Source: CAWHMN01 sp051001135 (GTDB lineage: Bacteria > Acidobacteriota > Terriglobia > Terriglobales > Acidobacteriaceae). From it: DNA of 64,000 nt. This document shows positions 16,901-25,157 of this stretch, piece by piece. Made by a program: the position numbers and the translations under genes. Location: the NCBI GenBank assembly GCA_051001135.1, contig JBPCNO010000166.1, positions 1 through 64,000 on the forward strand, given 5' to 3'. Below the pieces are notes generated by a model, which was not told the DNA's origin, ran no database searches, and saw only the letters and a list, made by a program, of their open reading frames with translations. Within the stretch, counting starts at the first letter, position 1; each line of letters opens with the position of its first letter.

Positions 16901-18160
16901 AACGATTCGAGAAAGCTCGTCAGAAAGCTCGCAGACTGGGTGCGGAGACACATCGATCCTTTCCTGCTCTACATCTATCTCATGCTCTTCGGCCTCTGTC
17001 TCTTCGATATCCACATCCACAGTATCGAACGGTTCCTCTTCGCTCACGTCCTCGTCGCGGGGGGCCCCACGCACTACGAAGTCCTCATCATGGCTCTGTT
17101 CTTTCCGCTCATCATGGTCGCCCTCTCCGGCTGGCTCAGGGTCATCCTGATCTGGAGGGCCATGAGCAGGGGTCTGCTGGAGCCGCTGGAACGGATGCCG
17201 ATCCGGTTTGCCTTCACACGCTTCAAGGGGGGAAGCTGGATGAGCATGCTTCGTCAGAAAGGCCTCCATATTCGCTGGCGCGATATGAGTCGTTCCACGG
17301 AATCCATTCGCCAGCTCGTTCATCATCCGGACCTCCAGAAGAAACCCGAGCTGTACCTGCAACTCTCGAATCAATACGAGATCATCAATACCCGGATTCG
17401 CGACTTGATGGACAGCATCAACGCCGCCGGAGCACCCAGATACGGTCCCGCAACGGCTGTGCCGGCCGCAGCCGCTCCTGCTGTGAGCCCATCATTCGCC
17501 GCAGCGGTGAAGCGAGCCGAACAGATCGAAGACCCCTGTACTTCCGACCTCCTGTGGGACCTCCCCAAAGCCTCCGCCGACCTCTGCAGCATCTACCGCA
17601 TCGAGCAAGGCTACGCCGAATTCTGCCGCCTCGTCCTCAATGGCCTTCTCGTTCCCCATTGGGACCAGGACCGAACCGGCCTGGTCGAAGAAATCAGCGT
17701 TCCAAAGGAGGAGAACGATAGGTCGAAAGAGCAGAAACCCAGTGAGCCTTCCTTCATCCACCTGGCAGAGGAACTCATGGTCGTCCGCTACGTCGCCCTT
17801 ATCCGTGCCGTCCTCATCAATATCCGGTACCTGATGCTCTTCGTCTCCACGGCCTTCGTCCTCGCGCTCATCGCCTGGAACTCCTACCCCTTCCAGCCAC
17901 ACGCGTTCATCGACTGGTGCTTCACCATTCTGCTGGCGATCCTCAGCCTGGGATTCATCTGGGTTTTCGCCCAGATGCATCGCAATGCCATCCTCAGCCG
18001 CATTACCGACACGACAGCCAACGAACTCGGCTGGGAGTTCTATCTCCGCATCGTCACCTTCGGTGCCGTCCCCGTCCTGACTTGGCTCGCCTATCAATTC
18101 CCGCAGATAGGGGGAAGTCTCTACAAGATCATCCAGCCAGGCCTTCAGGTCGTGAAGTGA
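13937..18160 (+). CDS. 1,407-residue multi-pass membrane protein with periplasmic-binding-protein-like ectodomain, function unknown
   Basis: I do not recognise this protein as a named family. Visible parts: an N-terminal hydrophobic signal or anchor (TTLGAVLLAGMMF); an extracytoplasmic half of about 690 residues; a Gln/Ala/Asn-rich linker near 265-320; a segment from about 334 to 545 that reads like a type-I periplasmic binding fold (LTIIGPFYSGSASSL, then ISGITSTE, RVAVLSEAGTVFGSN and RLVILSGGDLLF), as in branched-chain amino acid or receptor-family ligand-binding domains; membrane helices at about 715-740, 765-880 and 900-925; a soluble stretch; two more helices near 1005-1085; a cytoplasmic-looking region of about 200 residues with Ala/Pro-rich patches; and two or three C-terminal helices from about 1294. 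No kinase, GGDEF, HAMP or transporter ATPase motif is seen. It stands alone between two unrelated genes. A ligand-gated membrane sensor or transporter is a guess. Confidence 0.75.
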   Translation: MNKGIGATTLGAVLLAGMMFQSKTGTTPDAVQRKGAEALSASQSATSDGPWVASCNYWSAARTVAASGQETPSPPDATIAQMDGVKLQLKSSGDKATCGTSPWGIPNYGAHDPEISAIVATVPDPIHSHLALDFDRSIDGILLAAADNHYLSSNYWLPWRSQVSTSSTGESTSNATKPTEADSARERQPGLIILRYAPDAHEWEHRDKNGFARTNYRRVIYLFLVGETPALGVNGNQLQNAFYYEKTLKDNYNATLSIRSWLSGHANEAAERQPNAAGTQQTPPANRQSDARGNERTTTPAHQQISASDAAKRQQDGAGKPEAYQEKPCPVTNDKLTIIGPFYSGSASSLHAGVAAALPDLCEPNVSISGITSTEIAVRELDPEGKHIYRSFGENTAFEQDRFLQSLVLARYDLSRVAVLSEAGTVFGSNSRPGRNVAKEGTILYLHFPRELSLLRNAEANQSSKPDSSAPPTPYLNLSLKDYTADDTVPRFSTNQSPLSIEAQLMAIAHQLQRARSQFIVISASNVLDDIFLAQFLHRACPDARLVILSGGDLLFERDVDNAPYIGSISISPYLLSSLDFGNHVQWLHAGYEAEAIYNAASFTFWNSASSQPPVLAGYRNYPVPQKNESPPPIQFQQIPLWATVVGADGYYPLAVLSWCGSNLDAILPTILPQRGRSLELKRCDENQATVRGRDGPKSQNVWKYVPESINQNSGISPSLLWGILTSFILFACVLHAAFLWAADLWSPLTRDLDLDQNDLPHRRSVYLNIGTSVLVAMAFVTAFPLILVGRFYHLAATGHVLALVTLIAACLTGLFTLVKTWRYCCPPRCRQYTFFNLVAAVALTTTIVFWIRICCSGNVDGKPTYVGLYFSYRCLRPLSGVCPLLPILLLLFAWYLWSIYQTARLRFSEIHRPRLARLFNEHERQLKSSPASTSPEAYWPCHTPYPLFVPDNALDSCSGFSDCCLYENITCLLITREVLYRFCAKLQNDSRKLVRKLADWVRRHIDPFLLYIYLMLFGLCLFDIHIHSIERFLFAHVLVAGGPTHYEVLIMALFFPLIMVALSGWLRVILIWRAMSRGLLEPLERMPIRFAFTRFKGGSWMSMLRQKGLHIRWRDMSRSTESIRQLVHHPDLQKKPELYLQLSNQYEIINTRIRDLMDSINAAGAPRYGPATAVPAAAAPAVSPSFAAAVKRAEQIEDPCTSDLLWDLPKASADLCSIYRIEQGYAEFCRLVLNGLLVPHWDQDRTGLVEEISVPKEENDRSKEQKPSEPSFIHLAEELMVVRYVALIRAVLINIRYLMLFVSTAFVLALIAWNSYPFQPHAFIDWCFTILLAILSLGFIWVFAQMHRNAILSRITDTTANELGWEFYLRIVTFGAVPVLTWLAYQFPQIGGSLYKIIQPGLQVVK

Positions 18161-18233
18161 AATAGTGACAGAGACAGAGCTGTACGAAAAAATACAACTT
18201 CATTCTTCTTGAATTTGCGGCGGGAGGTCTTTA

Positions 18234-18256
18234 GCCGTCTCAGCGATAGAGACGGC
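18234..18256. terminator. Hairpin between convergent genes (8-bp stem, 7-base loop)
   Basis: GCCGTCTC (18234-18241) pairs perfectly with GAGACGGC (18249-18256) around AGCGATA. It lies between the stop of the 1,407-residue protein gene and the end of the convergent FG-GAP gene, so it could stop transcription from both sides. No U-tract follows on either strand. Nothing else in 18161-18393 is a supported gene. Confidence 0.55.
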
Positions 18257-18393
18257 AAGACGGCACCGTCCTGGGTGGAAGTACACGAGTGGCTGCCGCC
18301 GGAGTACACCTCCTGGACAGGCTGGAGTCAGCATTCCATGCCGTTATCGCGTGGCACAGTGGTACGGACTCAATGAATCCTTCTACCGGACGT

Positions 18394-21312
18394 CTAATAA
18401 GTTTGTCGCGATCCTGAACTCTGACAGCTTTCGCTCTGTCCTTCCAGTTCGCCTATAAGGCAGTATGCCTGGGCCGTAAGGTGCTGTGCCTGCCTTTCTC
18501 CAAGCTCGCGTGTATGAAATTGTGCCCGGCGGATAAACAATTCGGTGAGATGTGCCGGCGTAGTAGCAGACACCGAGGCTTTCTGACCGGGGGTGTTCTG
18601 CAATTGGGCCCGTTCGATCAACCTTGTGGCTTCTCGCAGCGGCGATGTCAGGCCGATCTCCACATCGCGGTCCGGTGAAGCATCTTCCACTTCGTCCTTG
18701 AGCGCGCGAATCTCTTCCAGTATCTCCTTCGCCTCACTCGCGGTAATACGCTTCGAATTTTGCTGTGCTACGGAGAGCCGCTCAGACGGCGTCTGATTAC
18801 TGCTCAGGATTCCGTTAAAAGATCCATTTCCACTGCACGAGGAACTGGGACCGTGATAGCCATATTTGATCTGGTCATAGGCAAGATTAGGATCCGAAGT
18901 ATGCACATTAGGACCTCGGTCGTCTAGCGATCCATATTGGGGCAGATCCCAACCAAGATCACCACCTAGCAGCATCATGTACCAGATGGCATTCAGATTA
19001 GGTCCGTTCGGGTCAGTACCAGGCCCAACCCCAGTGATTCTGCCAAGCAGATCCCAATTCACACTATGGAATTCTCCTGCGTAAATATAGGCGTTTGAGC
19101 TGTAACCGCCAAGGCCCGGGATCTGCCCGTAGAGGCAGTTGTATTTAGCTTTGGTGTAATAGGATGCACAGTCTGGACCTCCCCATGGGGCATTGGCGTC
19201 ACACCAATACACCTGCCACTTAGACGGAAGCAGGGTTCGGTAGAAATTAATGCGCATCCCATTTCTTGCTCCCTTCGCCGCACCTGTGACCTGGTCACTG
19301 GTTGCGCCTGCCCAGTCAAAACCGCCGGTGGCGGCATCTCGCCCGATCTGTTGCAATTTCGAGTAATCCGTCAGATAAGCTGTCTGCTGGTGTGAAATTG
19401 CGCCGGGATAAGCAGTGATCTGAGAGTTCAGCTCGGTGTCGATCTTAGATATCGCCTCGTTTATGTCCCCGGTGGGCGGTACAAGGTCCTTGTAAGTATC
19501 CTCCAAAATTGCAATGATCAAGCTCGCAGATTGGCCGCCGTCAAAAAAGCCTGCGACTCCTGAGGTAACATCTCCCGTGAATTCCAACCATTTCGCAACG
19601 ACGGAGTCGTCAGTCGCGAGATCTACATCCCCAACACACGCTCCTAATAGCGTAGAGATATCGTTGTATTGGATGTTTAGGAGAGTCGTATTGTTGGTAT
19701 ACCAGGACAAAACGGTCTTAGCATAGCCCAATTCCTGCACCATCTCGCTCTGAACGGCTACCCATGTCGCCTGGTTATTTGCGCCGATTGGGTTTTGCAT
19801 ACTACGGACTGTGTTTTGGAAGCCGGTAAAGGTGGCCGTCGTATTCGAGGCCTGGGTGTACTGTGATCGAATGTCCGACACTCCATCCAGGCACGCGTTA
19901 CTTATCGCCTTATAGGCCAGGCATTTCGGGCTGGAGTCAGTGGTGAAGTTCGCGCAGTACTGCGGGAAGTTCGAGTCGGCGGCAGCCGTCCATTGGTTGG
20001 TGAATTTGTATACCTCCAATCCTTTGGTTCCGCGGCCGACAATCAGTGTCCGAAGGCGGCGGTCACCGCGGTTGGTGACTCGCGCTGACGCCGTCTGCAA
20101 AGTGCCGTACTGTTCAGTTAAGTTCCACCCCTGCGCATCGGTGAACGATCGTGAGTGCATGGGGAGGGGACGTCCCTCTAGGGTATAGGCGTGCAAGCCG
20201 CCGGGACCGCGTACCAGAAACTCGGGTTGAGCATCGCCCTGAATATCGGCCGCCATGAGGGTCGCAGATTGGCTTTCACGATCCCAGCCGGAACCCGGCA
20301 GAGGAATCGTTTTGACAAATTGCCAGCGGTCCTTCTTCCAGCGATGAACCTGAATTGCACCGGAGCCAGCGCCGCCGGTTCCGGCCGCAAGACCGTATAG
20401 CCAGGCCTGGCCAGTCGCATCGACGGAAGCTCTAACCGATTTGTAGCGTTTATCGGCGAGAAAGCCGGCATCGTCCCCGAATGGTCCGCTGGCGCTGATC
20501 AACGTCCATCCCTTGCCGTTCCATTTATAGGTCTGCACACCTGCCGGGGCTCGTGCAACGAGCTCTGCGGAACCATCCCGGTCCACATCGACGAGTTTGA
20601 GCGAGTAATAGTACGGCTCCTTGTCGAATCCCTGCTCATCGCCGAGTTCGCCGCCGGCGCTTAGCTGCGCCCAGCTTTCGCCATCCGGATCCCACCGCCA
20701 AACCTGCAGGCCATTGTGGCCGCGTCCTACTAACTCCGAGGTTCCATTGCCGGTCAAATCGGCGAGTTGGATGGTCGAATAGTGCTTCGGCTTGGTCCAG
20801 TCAGTACCGCTCGAATCTTGGTCTGCGAACGGCCGGACGGAGACATGCGAGCCGAGTTCCCGCCACACGTGCTTTTTGCGGTCATAGCGGAACACGTGAA
20901 TGCCGTCGTGCTCGCGCGCAATCACATCGGCTTGGCCTAGCTTGCGATCGAGCACACCGGTACGGATAGTCGAGTACCACGAGGGCCGGTAGAATCCGCC
21001 GTTGTCGCTCAGCGCCGGAATCCGGGAGTGTCTAATCAGCGTTCCATTCTGAAGCCGGTAGATGTTCAGACCATCGATCCAGCGCGCGATCACTTCGCTC
21101 TGCCCGTCGCCATCTATGTCGGCGGTCTGAATTGTGGAGTAGTACATCGGCTGCTTCCATCCCAACCCGTCGCTGAGTTGGCGAAGCGCGATTTGCCTCG
21201 TCCCGGGAAGAATGCGGGAGTGTTGAGCTTCAGCGAATCCCGAAGCGATCAGGAGCAGGACGATGAGAAAAAAGCTTGGCCCAAGGGCTGCTTTCATCCT
21301 TTGCGTGTGCAT
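18394..21312 (-). CDS. Secreted FG-GAP/VCBS propeller with C-terminal cysteine-containing helical domain, function unknown
   Basis: The protein has 972 residues with a signal peptide (FFLIVLLLIASGFAEAQ). Residues 30-445 hold six or so related blade units, each beginning with a form of YSTIQTADIDGDG or YYSLKLVDVDRDG and ending in a form of RGHNGLQVW, which is an integrin-like FG-GAP propeller with calcium loops. From about residue 445 the character changes: a long, mostly helical region (for example VAVQSEMVQELGYAKTVLSW and DINEAISKIDTELNSQI) with about ten cysteines, then a Gly/Tyr/Asn-rich segment, then a charged helical tail. I do not recognise this second half. The even cysteine count fits an oxidising, extracytoplasmic location. 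An adhesin, an enzyme or a pore-forming protein are all possible. The start ATG 21312 has AAGGGGT nine bases upstream; a second in-frame ATG at 21297 is possible. Confidence 0.75.
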   Translation of the reverse strand: MHTQRMKAALGPSFFLIVLLLIASGFAEAQHSRILPGTRQIALRQLSDGLGWKQPMYYSTIQTADIDGDGQSEVIARWIDGLNIYRLQNGTLIRHSRIPALSDNGGFYRPSWYSTIRTGVLDRKLGQADVIAREHDGIHVFRYDRKKHVWRELGSHVSVRPFADQDSSGTDWTKPKHYSTIQLADLTGNGTSELVGRGHNGLQVWRWDPDGESWAQLSAGGELGDEQGFDKEPYYYSLKLVDVDRDGSAELVARAPAGVQTYKWNGKGWTLISASGPFGDDAGFLADKRYKSVRASVDATGQAWLYGLAAGTGGAGSGAIQVHRWKKDRWQFVKTIPLPGSGWDRESQSATLMAADIQGDAQPEFLVRGPGGLHAYTLEGRPLPMHSRSFTDAQGWNLTEQYGTLQTASARVTNRGDRRLRTLIVGRGTKGLEVYKFTNQWTAAADSNFPQYCANFTTDSSPKCLAYKAISNACLDGVSDIRSQYTQASNTTATFTGFQNTVRSMQNPIGANNQATWVAVQSEMVQELGYAKTVLSWYTNNTTLLNIQYNDISTLLGACVGDVDLATDDSVVAKWLEFTGDVTSGVAGFFDGGQSASLIIAILEDTYKDLVPPTGDINEAISKIDTELNSQITAYPGAISHQQTAYLTDYSKLQQIGRDAATGGFDWAGATSDQVTGAAKGARNGMRINFYRTLLPSKWQVYWCDANAPWGGPDCASYYTKAKYNCLYGQIPGLGGYSSNAYIYAGEFHSVNWDLLGRITGVGPGTDPNGPNLNAIWYMMLLGGDLGWDLPQYGSLDDRGPNVHTSDPNLAYDQIKYGYHGPSSSCSGNGSFNGILSSNQTPSERLSVAQQNSKRITASEAKEILEEIRALKDEVEDASPDRDVEIGLTSPLREATRLIERAQLQNTPGQKASVSATTPAHLTELFIRRAQFHTRELGERQAQHLTAQAYCLIGELEGQSESCQSSGSRQTY

Positions 21313-21485
21313 TTTAGGGCACCCCTTTGGCGAGAGGTCGAATCGTGCAGGGGGAGAGGACCATCGTTCGAGCTTCGGTAGGCATAGAGCCTACTCCCAT
21401 CGCAGGATGTGGTGGAACAAGAAATTCTGAAGGCCTTGTTGGTGTAGGCTAGTCGGCGCGGATTACCGAATACTTAGGGGAGAAA

Positions 21486-22328
21486 ATGGCATCGGTACTC
21501 ATTACTGGAACCAGCAGAGGAATCGGTTTGGAGACGGCGCTGGCGTTCGGCCGTGCCGGCCACCCGGTCCACGCCACGATGCGTAACCCGTCGCAATCAC
21601 CTTTGCTGGCGGACATGGCTGCACGCGAGAATCTTCCGATTCACGTTTCTGCGATGAATGTGGACTCCGATCAATCGGTCAACGATGCGGTAGAGGCAAT
21701 AGTCAACAAGCATGGACCGATCAATGTACTGGTCAACAATGCGGGTGTGGAAGCCGTGGGTTCCGTCGAAGAGCTCCCGCTGTCCGCGTTCCGAGCGGTC
21801 ATGGAAACCAATTACTTCGGGGCGCTTCGCTGCATTCAGGCATTGCTGCCGCAGATGCGCCAACGGCGGAGTGGATGCATCATCAATGTAAGTTCTGTCG
21901 CCGGGCGCATCGTCAACCCGCCATTGATCTCCTACGGCGCCTCGAAGTGGGCGCTGGAAGCGTTGAGCGAAGGGCTGGCAGGGGAAGTGAAGACATTCAA
22001 TGTTCGTGTAGCGATCGTTGAGCCGGGTATCGTAGACACGGCGATGGCACAGCGCATTCAAAGCGCGGCGACCGAATCGCCGTACCGGCAGACCGCGCGT
22101 TTCGTTACACTTTATTCCAATGCGTTGCGAGATCCAGTCTCCCCGTCGCTTGCGGCCAAGAAAATACTGGAGATCGCCGAAAGCGGAACTTGGCAGCTGC
22201 GCCACCCGGTGGGCCCAGATGCTGTTCCATTCCTGCACTGGCGCAGCCAGATGACGGACGAAGATTGGATCGATATGAATGCGGGGGATGATGCAACATT
22301 CTTCGACCGGTTGGGTGGAGCGAAATGA
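21486..22328 (+). CDS. Short-chain dehydrogenase/reductase
   Basis: This is a classical SDR of 280 residues: nucleotide-binding TGTSRGIG at residues 8-14, NNAG at 84-87, and the catalytic Ser137 with Tyr150 and Lys154 (YGASK). The dinucleotide-binding site after strand two reads TMRNPS, which favours NADP(H) because of the Arg. Substrate is not predictable. The start is well supported by AGGGGAG four bases upstream of the ATG. It is divergent from the FG-GAP gene and precedes the peroxiredoxin gene by 180 bp, so it is probably its own transcription unit. Confidence 0.92.
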   Translation: MASVLITGTSRGIGLETALAFGRAGHPVHATMRNPSQSPLLADMAARENLPIHVSAMNVDSDQSVNDAVEAIVNKHGPINVLVNNAGVEAVGSVEELPLSAFRAVMETNYFGALRCIQALLPQMRQRRSGCIINVSSVAGRIVNPPLISYGASKWALEALSEGLAGEVKTFNVRVAIVEPGIVDTAMAQRIQSAATESPYRQTARFVTLYSNALRDPVSPSLAAKKILEIAESGTWQLRHPVGPDAVPFLHWRSQMTDEDWIDMNAGDDATFFDRLGGAK

Positions 22329-22508
22329 GAGCTAATCGATTGAGGTCCCGATTCGGCAGGCCCGGCCGCTCACTGATCGCAGCTTGACCGGCACCACCAA
22401 CTCCGAATTACCATATACTTGGCGCGGCTGTCGTCAAGGTATTGCTCGCGAGATGAGATCCGCGACGGCCGAATACGGCCCCCTATCCGATATTAAGAGG
22501 AGACTAGG

Positions 22509-23165
22509 ATGTCACTTCGCATCAACGACACTGCGCCGGATTTCACCGCGCAGACCACTCATGGCCCGATCGATTTCCACGATTGGATTGGCAACTCCTG
22601 GGCCATATTGTTTTCTCATCCCAAGGATTTCACGCCGGTATGCACGACCGAGTTGGGCTACATGGCCAGGATCGAGCCCGAGTTTACCAAGCGGCACACG
22701 AAGCTCATCGGGCTTTCGGTCGACCCGGTAGACAACCACAGCAAGTGGGCTGCTGACATCGAGGAGACGCAAGGCGCCGCCGTGAACTACCCGATGATCG
22801 GAGATACGGACCTGGCTGTGGCGAAGTTGTATAACATGCTGCCCGCCGACGAAGCAGGAACATCCGACGGGCGCACCGCGGCAACCAATGCCACGGTCCG
22901 CTCTGTCTTCGTCATTGGACCCGATAAGAAGATTAAATTGATGATGACCTACCCCATGACCACGGGACGCAATTTCGACGAGATCCTGCGTGCGCTCGAT
23001 TCCATGCAGATGACCGCAAAACATAGGGTTGCGACGCCGGCGAATTGGAAGCAGGGCGACGACGTGATCATCACCGGCGCGGTATCGAACGAAGAGGCGG
23101 ACAAGATCTTTCCCGGCTACAAGACGGTGAAGCCTTACCTGCGCACAACGGCTCAACCCAGATGA
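22509..23165 (+). CDS. 1-Cys peroxiredoxin (Prx6-type, AhpC/TSA family)
   Basis: The 218-residue protein carries the peroxidatic motif FTPVCTTE with Cys45 and the long C-terminal domain typical of Prx6/1-Cys peroxiredoxins (VATPANWKQGDDVIIT, then FPGYKTVKPYLR near the end). No resolving cysteine is visible. It should reduce hydrogen peroxide and organic peroxides in the cytoplasm, recycled by a low-molecular-weight thiol or a partner protein. AGGAG lies seven bases before the ATG. The following gene encodes a persulfide-dioxygenase-like protein, so the two may form a thiol/peroxide stress pair. Confidence 0.95.
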   Translation: MSLRINDTAPDFTAQTTHGPIDFHDWIGNSWAILFSHPKDFTPVCTTELGYMARIEPEFTKRHTKLIGLSVDPVDNHSKWAADIEETQGAAVNYPMIGDTDLAVAKLYNMLPADEAGTSDGRTAATNATVRSVFVIGPDKKIKLMMTYPMTTGRNFDEILRALDSMQMTAKHRVATPANWKQGDDVIITGAVSNEEADKIFPGYKTVKPYLRTTAQPR

Positions 23166-23354
23166 CCCGGCTCTCGTGGGTAACCGAAAAGCGATCGGGA
23201 GCGAGGCTGCGTTCGACGAGCGCCGAACGACGGATGCCAGATTTGACCTGAGGAAGCCCGCGACGCAGAATCCAGTTGCGGGCGACCTCCACCGCGATGT
23301 TTGCTATGGGGACGTGTGCTCTTCGCGCGCCGTAGAGAACGAAAGAGAATCTCA

Positions 23355-24767
23355 ATGATTCTGAAACAGTACTACCTAGCCTGCCTGGCCCACGCCTCCT
23401 ACCTGCTCGGTGACGAAGCGACTTCAACCGCGATCATTGTCGACCCGCAGCGAGACATCCACCAATATCTGGCCGACGCCGAAAGACTTGGCCTGGAAAT
23501 CCGTCACGTCTTCCTGACCCACTTCCACGCCGACTTCATTGCCGGGCATCTGGAATTACGCGAGAGTTGCGGCGCGACCATTCATCTTGGCGCCCGCGCG
23601 AAGGCGGACTACGCATTCCAACCGATGAAGGACGGAGACACGCTCGAGTTCCCAGGGTTGCGCTTGCAAGTGCTTGAAACGCCGGGCCACACCATCGAGT
23701 CCATCTCGATCCTGGTCTTCGATCAGAAGAAGGACCCGGCAAACCCTCACGCCGTCCTGACCGGCGATACGTTGTTCATCGGGGACGTAGGCCGCCCCGA
23801 CCTGCGGGCCTCACTGGGATGGCTGGCCAGCGATCTCGGCGCGTATCTCTACGACTCACTCCACCGCAAGTTGTTGACCCTTCCCGACCAGACCTTAGTC
23901 TACCCGGCGCATGGCGCTGGATCCCTTTGCGGCAAGAGTCTCTCCTCCGACACCGTTTCTTCGCTCGGAGATCAGCGGCGCTTCAACTACGCGCTGCAGC
24001 CGATGACCAAAGAGGTATTCGTTGATCTCGTCACTGCTGATCAGCCCGACGCGCCGCCCTACTTCACCTACGATGCCGTCCTGAACACGCGTGAGCGTGC
24101 CACGTTGGACAAGAATCTCGAGGAGGTGCATCAACCCATCGAACTCGACGAAGTGATCCGGCTGGGAGACGCAGGCGCCCAGTTACTGGACGTGCGGGAT
24201 GCGGCTGAGTATGCCAAGGGACACCTTGCCGGCAGCATCAACATCGGACTGGCCGGCCAATACGCAACCTGGGCGGGAACGGTGCTCGATCGCTCCAGGC
24301 CAATCGTGATCATTGCGGAGCCTGGACGCGAACAGGAGGCCGCCTTGCGCCTGGGACGTATCGGATTCGATCACGTAGAAGGCCATCTGCGAGGCGGCAT
24401 GCAAGAGCTCGCCGAACGACCGGACCTGGTGTGGCCGACAGAACGCGTCAGCGCCCAGATGGCCGCAGATGAGTTGGCCGGTGATATCGCCGGGTCGGAA
24501 CCGCCAATGGTGCTGGATATCAGAAATCCGCGCGAGTGGGCGGCCAAACATATTGCCAACAGTGTGAACATTCCGCTCAACCACTTGCAGGAACGTATGG
24601 CTGAAGTTCCCCGCGACCGCCGCATTGTCGTCCATTGCGCGGGCGGATACCGCTCATCGATCGCCGTAAGCCTGCTGCACCAGCATGGGATCATCAATCT
24701 GATCGAAGTTGCCGGCGGCCTCGCCGCTTGGGATGCCGCGAAACTCCCGGTGGTTTCGGAGGCTTGA
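23355..24767 (+). CDS. MBL-fold persulfide dioxygenase-like protein with two rhodanese domains
   Basis: ATG 23355 is preferred over an upstream in-frame start because the protein then begins directly with the conserved MILKQYYLACLAHASY and has a purine-rich AAAGAGA before it. The first 240 residues are a metallo-beta-lactamase fold of the ETHE1/glyoxalase II type: THFHADFIAGH (His56, His58, Asp60) and TPGHT. Two rhodanese domains follow. The first (VRDAAEYAKGHLAGS) has IIAEPGREQEA where the active-site loop should be, so it lacks the cysteine and is probably inactive. The second has HCAGGYRS with Cys428 and should be active. Fusions of this kind oxidise glutathione or protein persulfides to sulfite and move sulfane sulfur. 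Length is 470 residues. Confidence 0.9.
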   Translation: MILKQYYLACLAHASYLLGDEATSTAIIVDPQRDIHQYLADAERLGLEIRHVFLTHFHADFIAGHLELRESCGATIHLGARAKADYAFQPMKDGDTLEFPGLRLQVLETPGHTIESISILVFDQKKDPANPHAVLTGDTLFIGDVGRPDLRASLGWLASDLGAYLYDSLHRKLLTLPDQTLVYPAHGAGSLCGKSLSSDTVSSLGDQRRFNYALQPMTKEVFVDLVTADQPDAPPYFTYDAVLNTRERATLDKNLEEVHQPIELDEVIRLGDAGAQLLDVRDAAEYAKGHLAGSINIGLAGQYATWAGTVLDRSRPIVIIAEPGREQEAALRLGRIGFDHVEGHLRGGMQELAERPDLVWPTERVSAQMAADELAGDIAGSEPPMVLDIRNPREWAAKHIANSVNIPLNHLQERMAEVPRDRRIVVHCAGGYRSSIAVSLLHQHGIINLIEVAGGLAAWDAAKLPVVSEA

Positions 24768-24878
24768 GTTTTCCTTCAGGGGGATTTACAACGTCCCTAT
24801 TTTCACGCTGGATCGTGTAGCCGCTGGGTCGCCATCTGTTGGAGAGCATAGCGCTGGGTCTCCGGATGCTGGTCGATG

Positions 24879-24912
24879 GTCGAGGCGTTCCTATAGTCGA
24901 GGCGTTCCTATA
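24879..24912. repeat. Perfect 17-bp tandem duplication
   Basis: GTCGAGGCGTTCCTATA occurs twice head to tail (24879-24895 and 24896-24912) in the short gap between the MBL/rhodanese gene and the ParG-like gene. No function is suggested; a replication-slippage duplication is the simplest reading. Confidence 0.9.
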
Positions 24913-24926
24913 AAGGACGGTGCGCT

Positions 24927-25121
24927 TCACGACCGGCCTCTCTTCAGGCCCTTGGGGTAGTGCTCGTGTACATATTGCTCGATGAACTGGAGCAAGACAT
25001 CTGTCATGTTCTTACCTTCAGCGGCGGTCGCTGTTTTGAAGGCATTGTGAAGGCTCACTTCGACATTCAAGTTCATGCGCTTCACCTCTGTTTCTGCTGG
25101 TTCTGGGGCTCTTCTCTTCAC
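24927..25121 (-). CDS. Small ParG-like ribbon-helix-helix DNA-binding protein
   Basis: The 64-residue product has a short basic, flexible N-terminus (KRRAPEPAETEVKR) followed by MNLNVEVSLHNAFKTATAAE, GKNMTDVLLQFIEQYV and a basic tail. This is the beta-strand, helix, helix layout of ribbon-helix-helix proteins and most resembles ParG, the DNA-binding partner of the ParF partition ATPase. Translation starts at GTG 25121, supported by a strong AGGAGGTGA eight bases upstream; there is no suitable ATG. No ParF/ParA gene is next to it, so it is an orphan, perhaps a leftover of a plasmid or island now acting as a repressor. It most likely binds its own promoter, where ACTC tetramers are visible. Confidence 0.75.
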   Translation of the reverse strand: MKRRAPEPAETEVKRMNLNVEVSLHNAFKTATAAEGKNMTDVLLQFIEQYVHEHYPKGLKRGRS

Positions 25122-25157
25122 GGGTTGCGCTCACCTCCTCTATAGATGTGAGCTTAT

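Noticed and set aside
18167..18240. Short stretch reading VTETELYEKI, resembling the start of an IS21-type transposase (IstA)
   Set aside because: The resemblance covers about ten residues, a stop follows after 15 codons and no helix-turn-helix or DDE motif is found in any frame.
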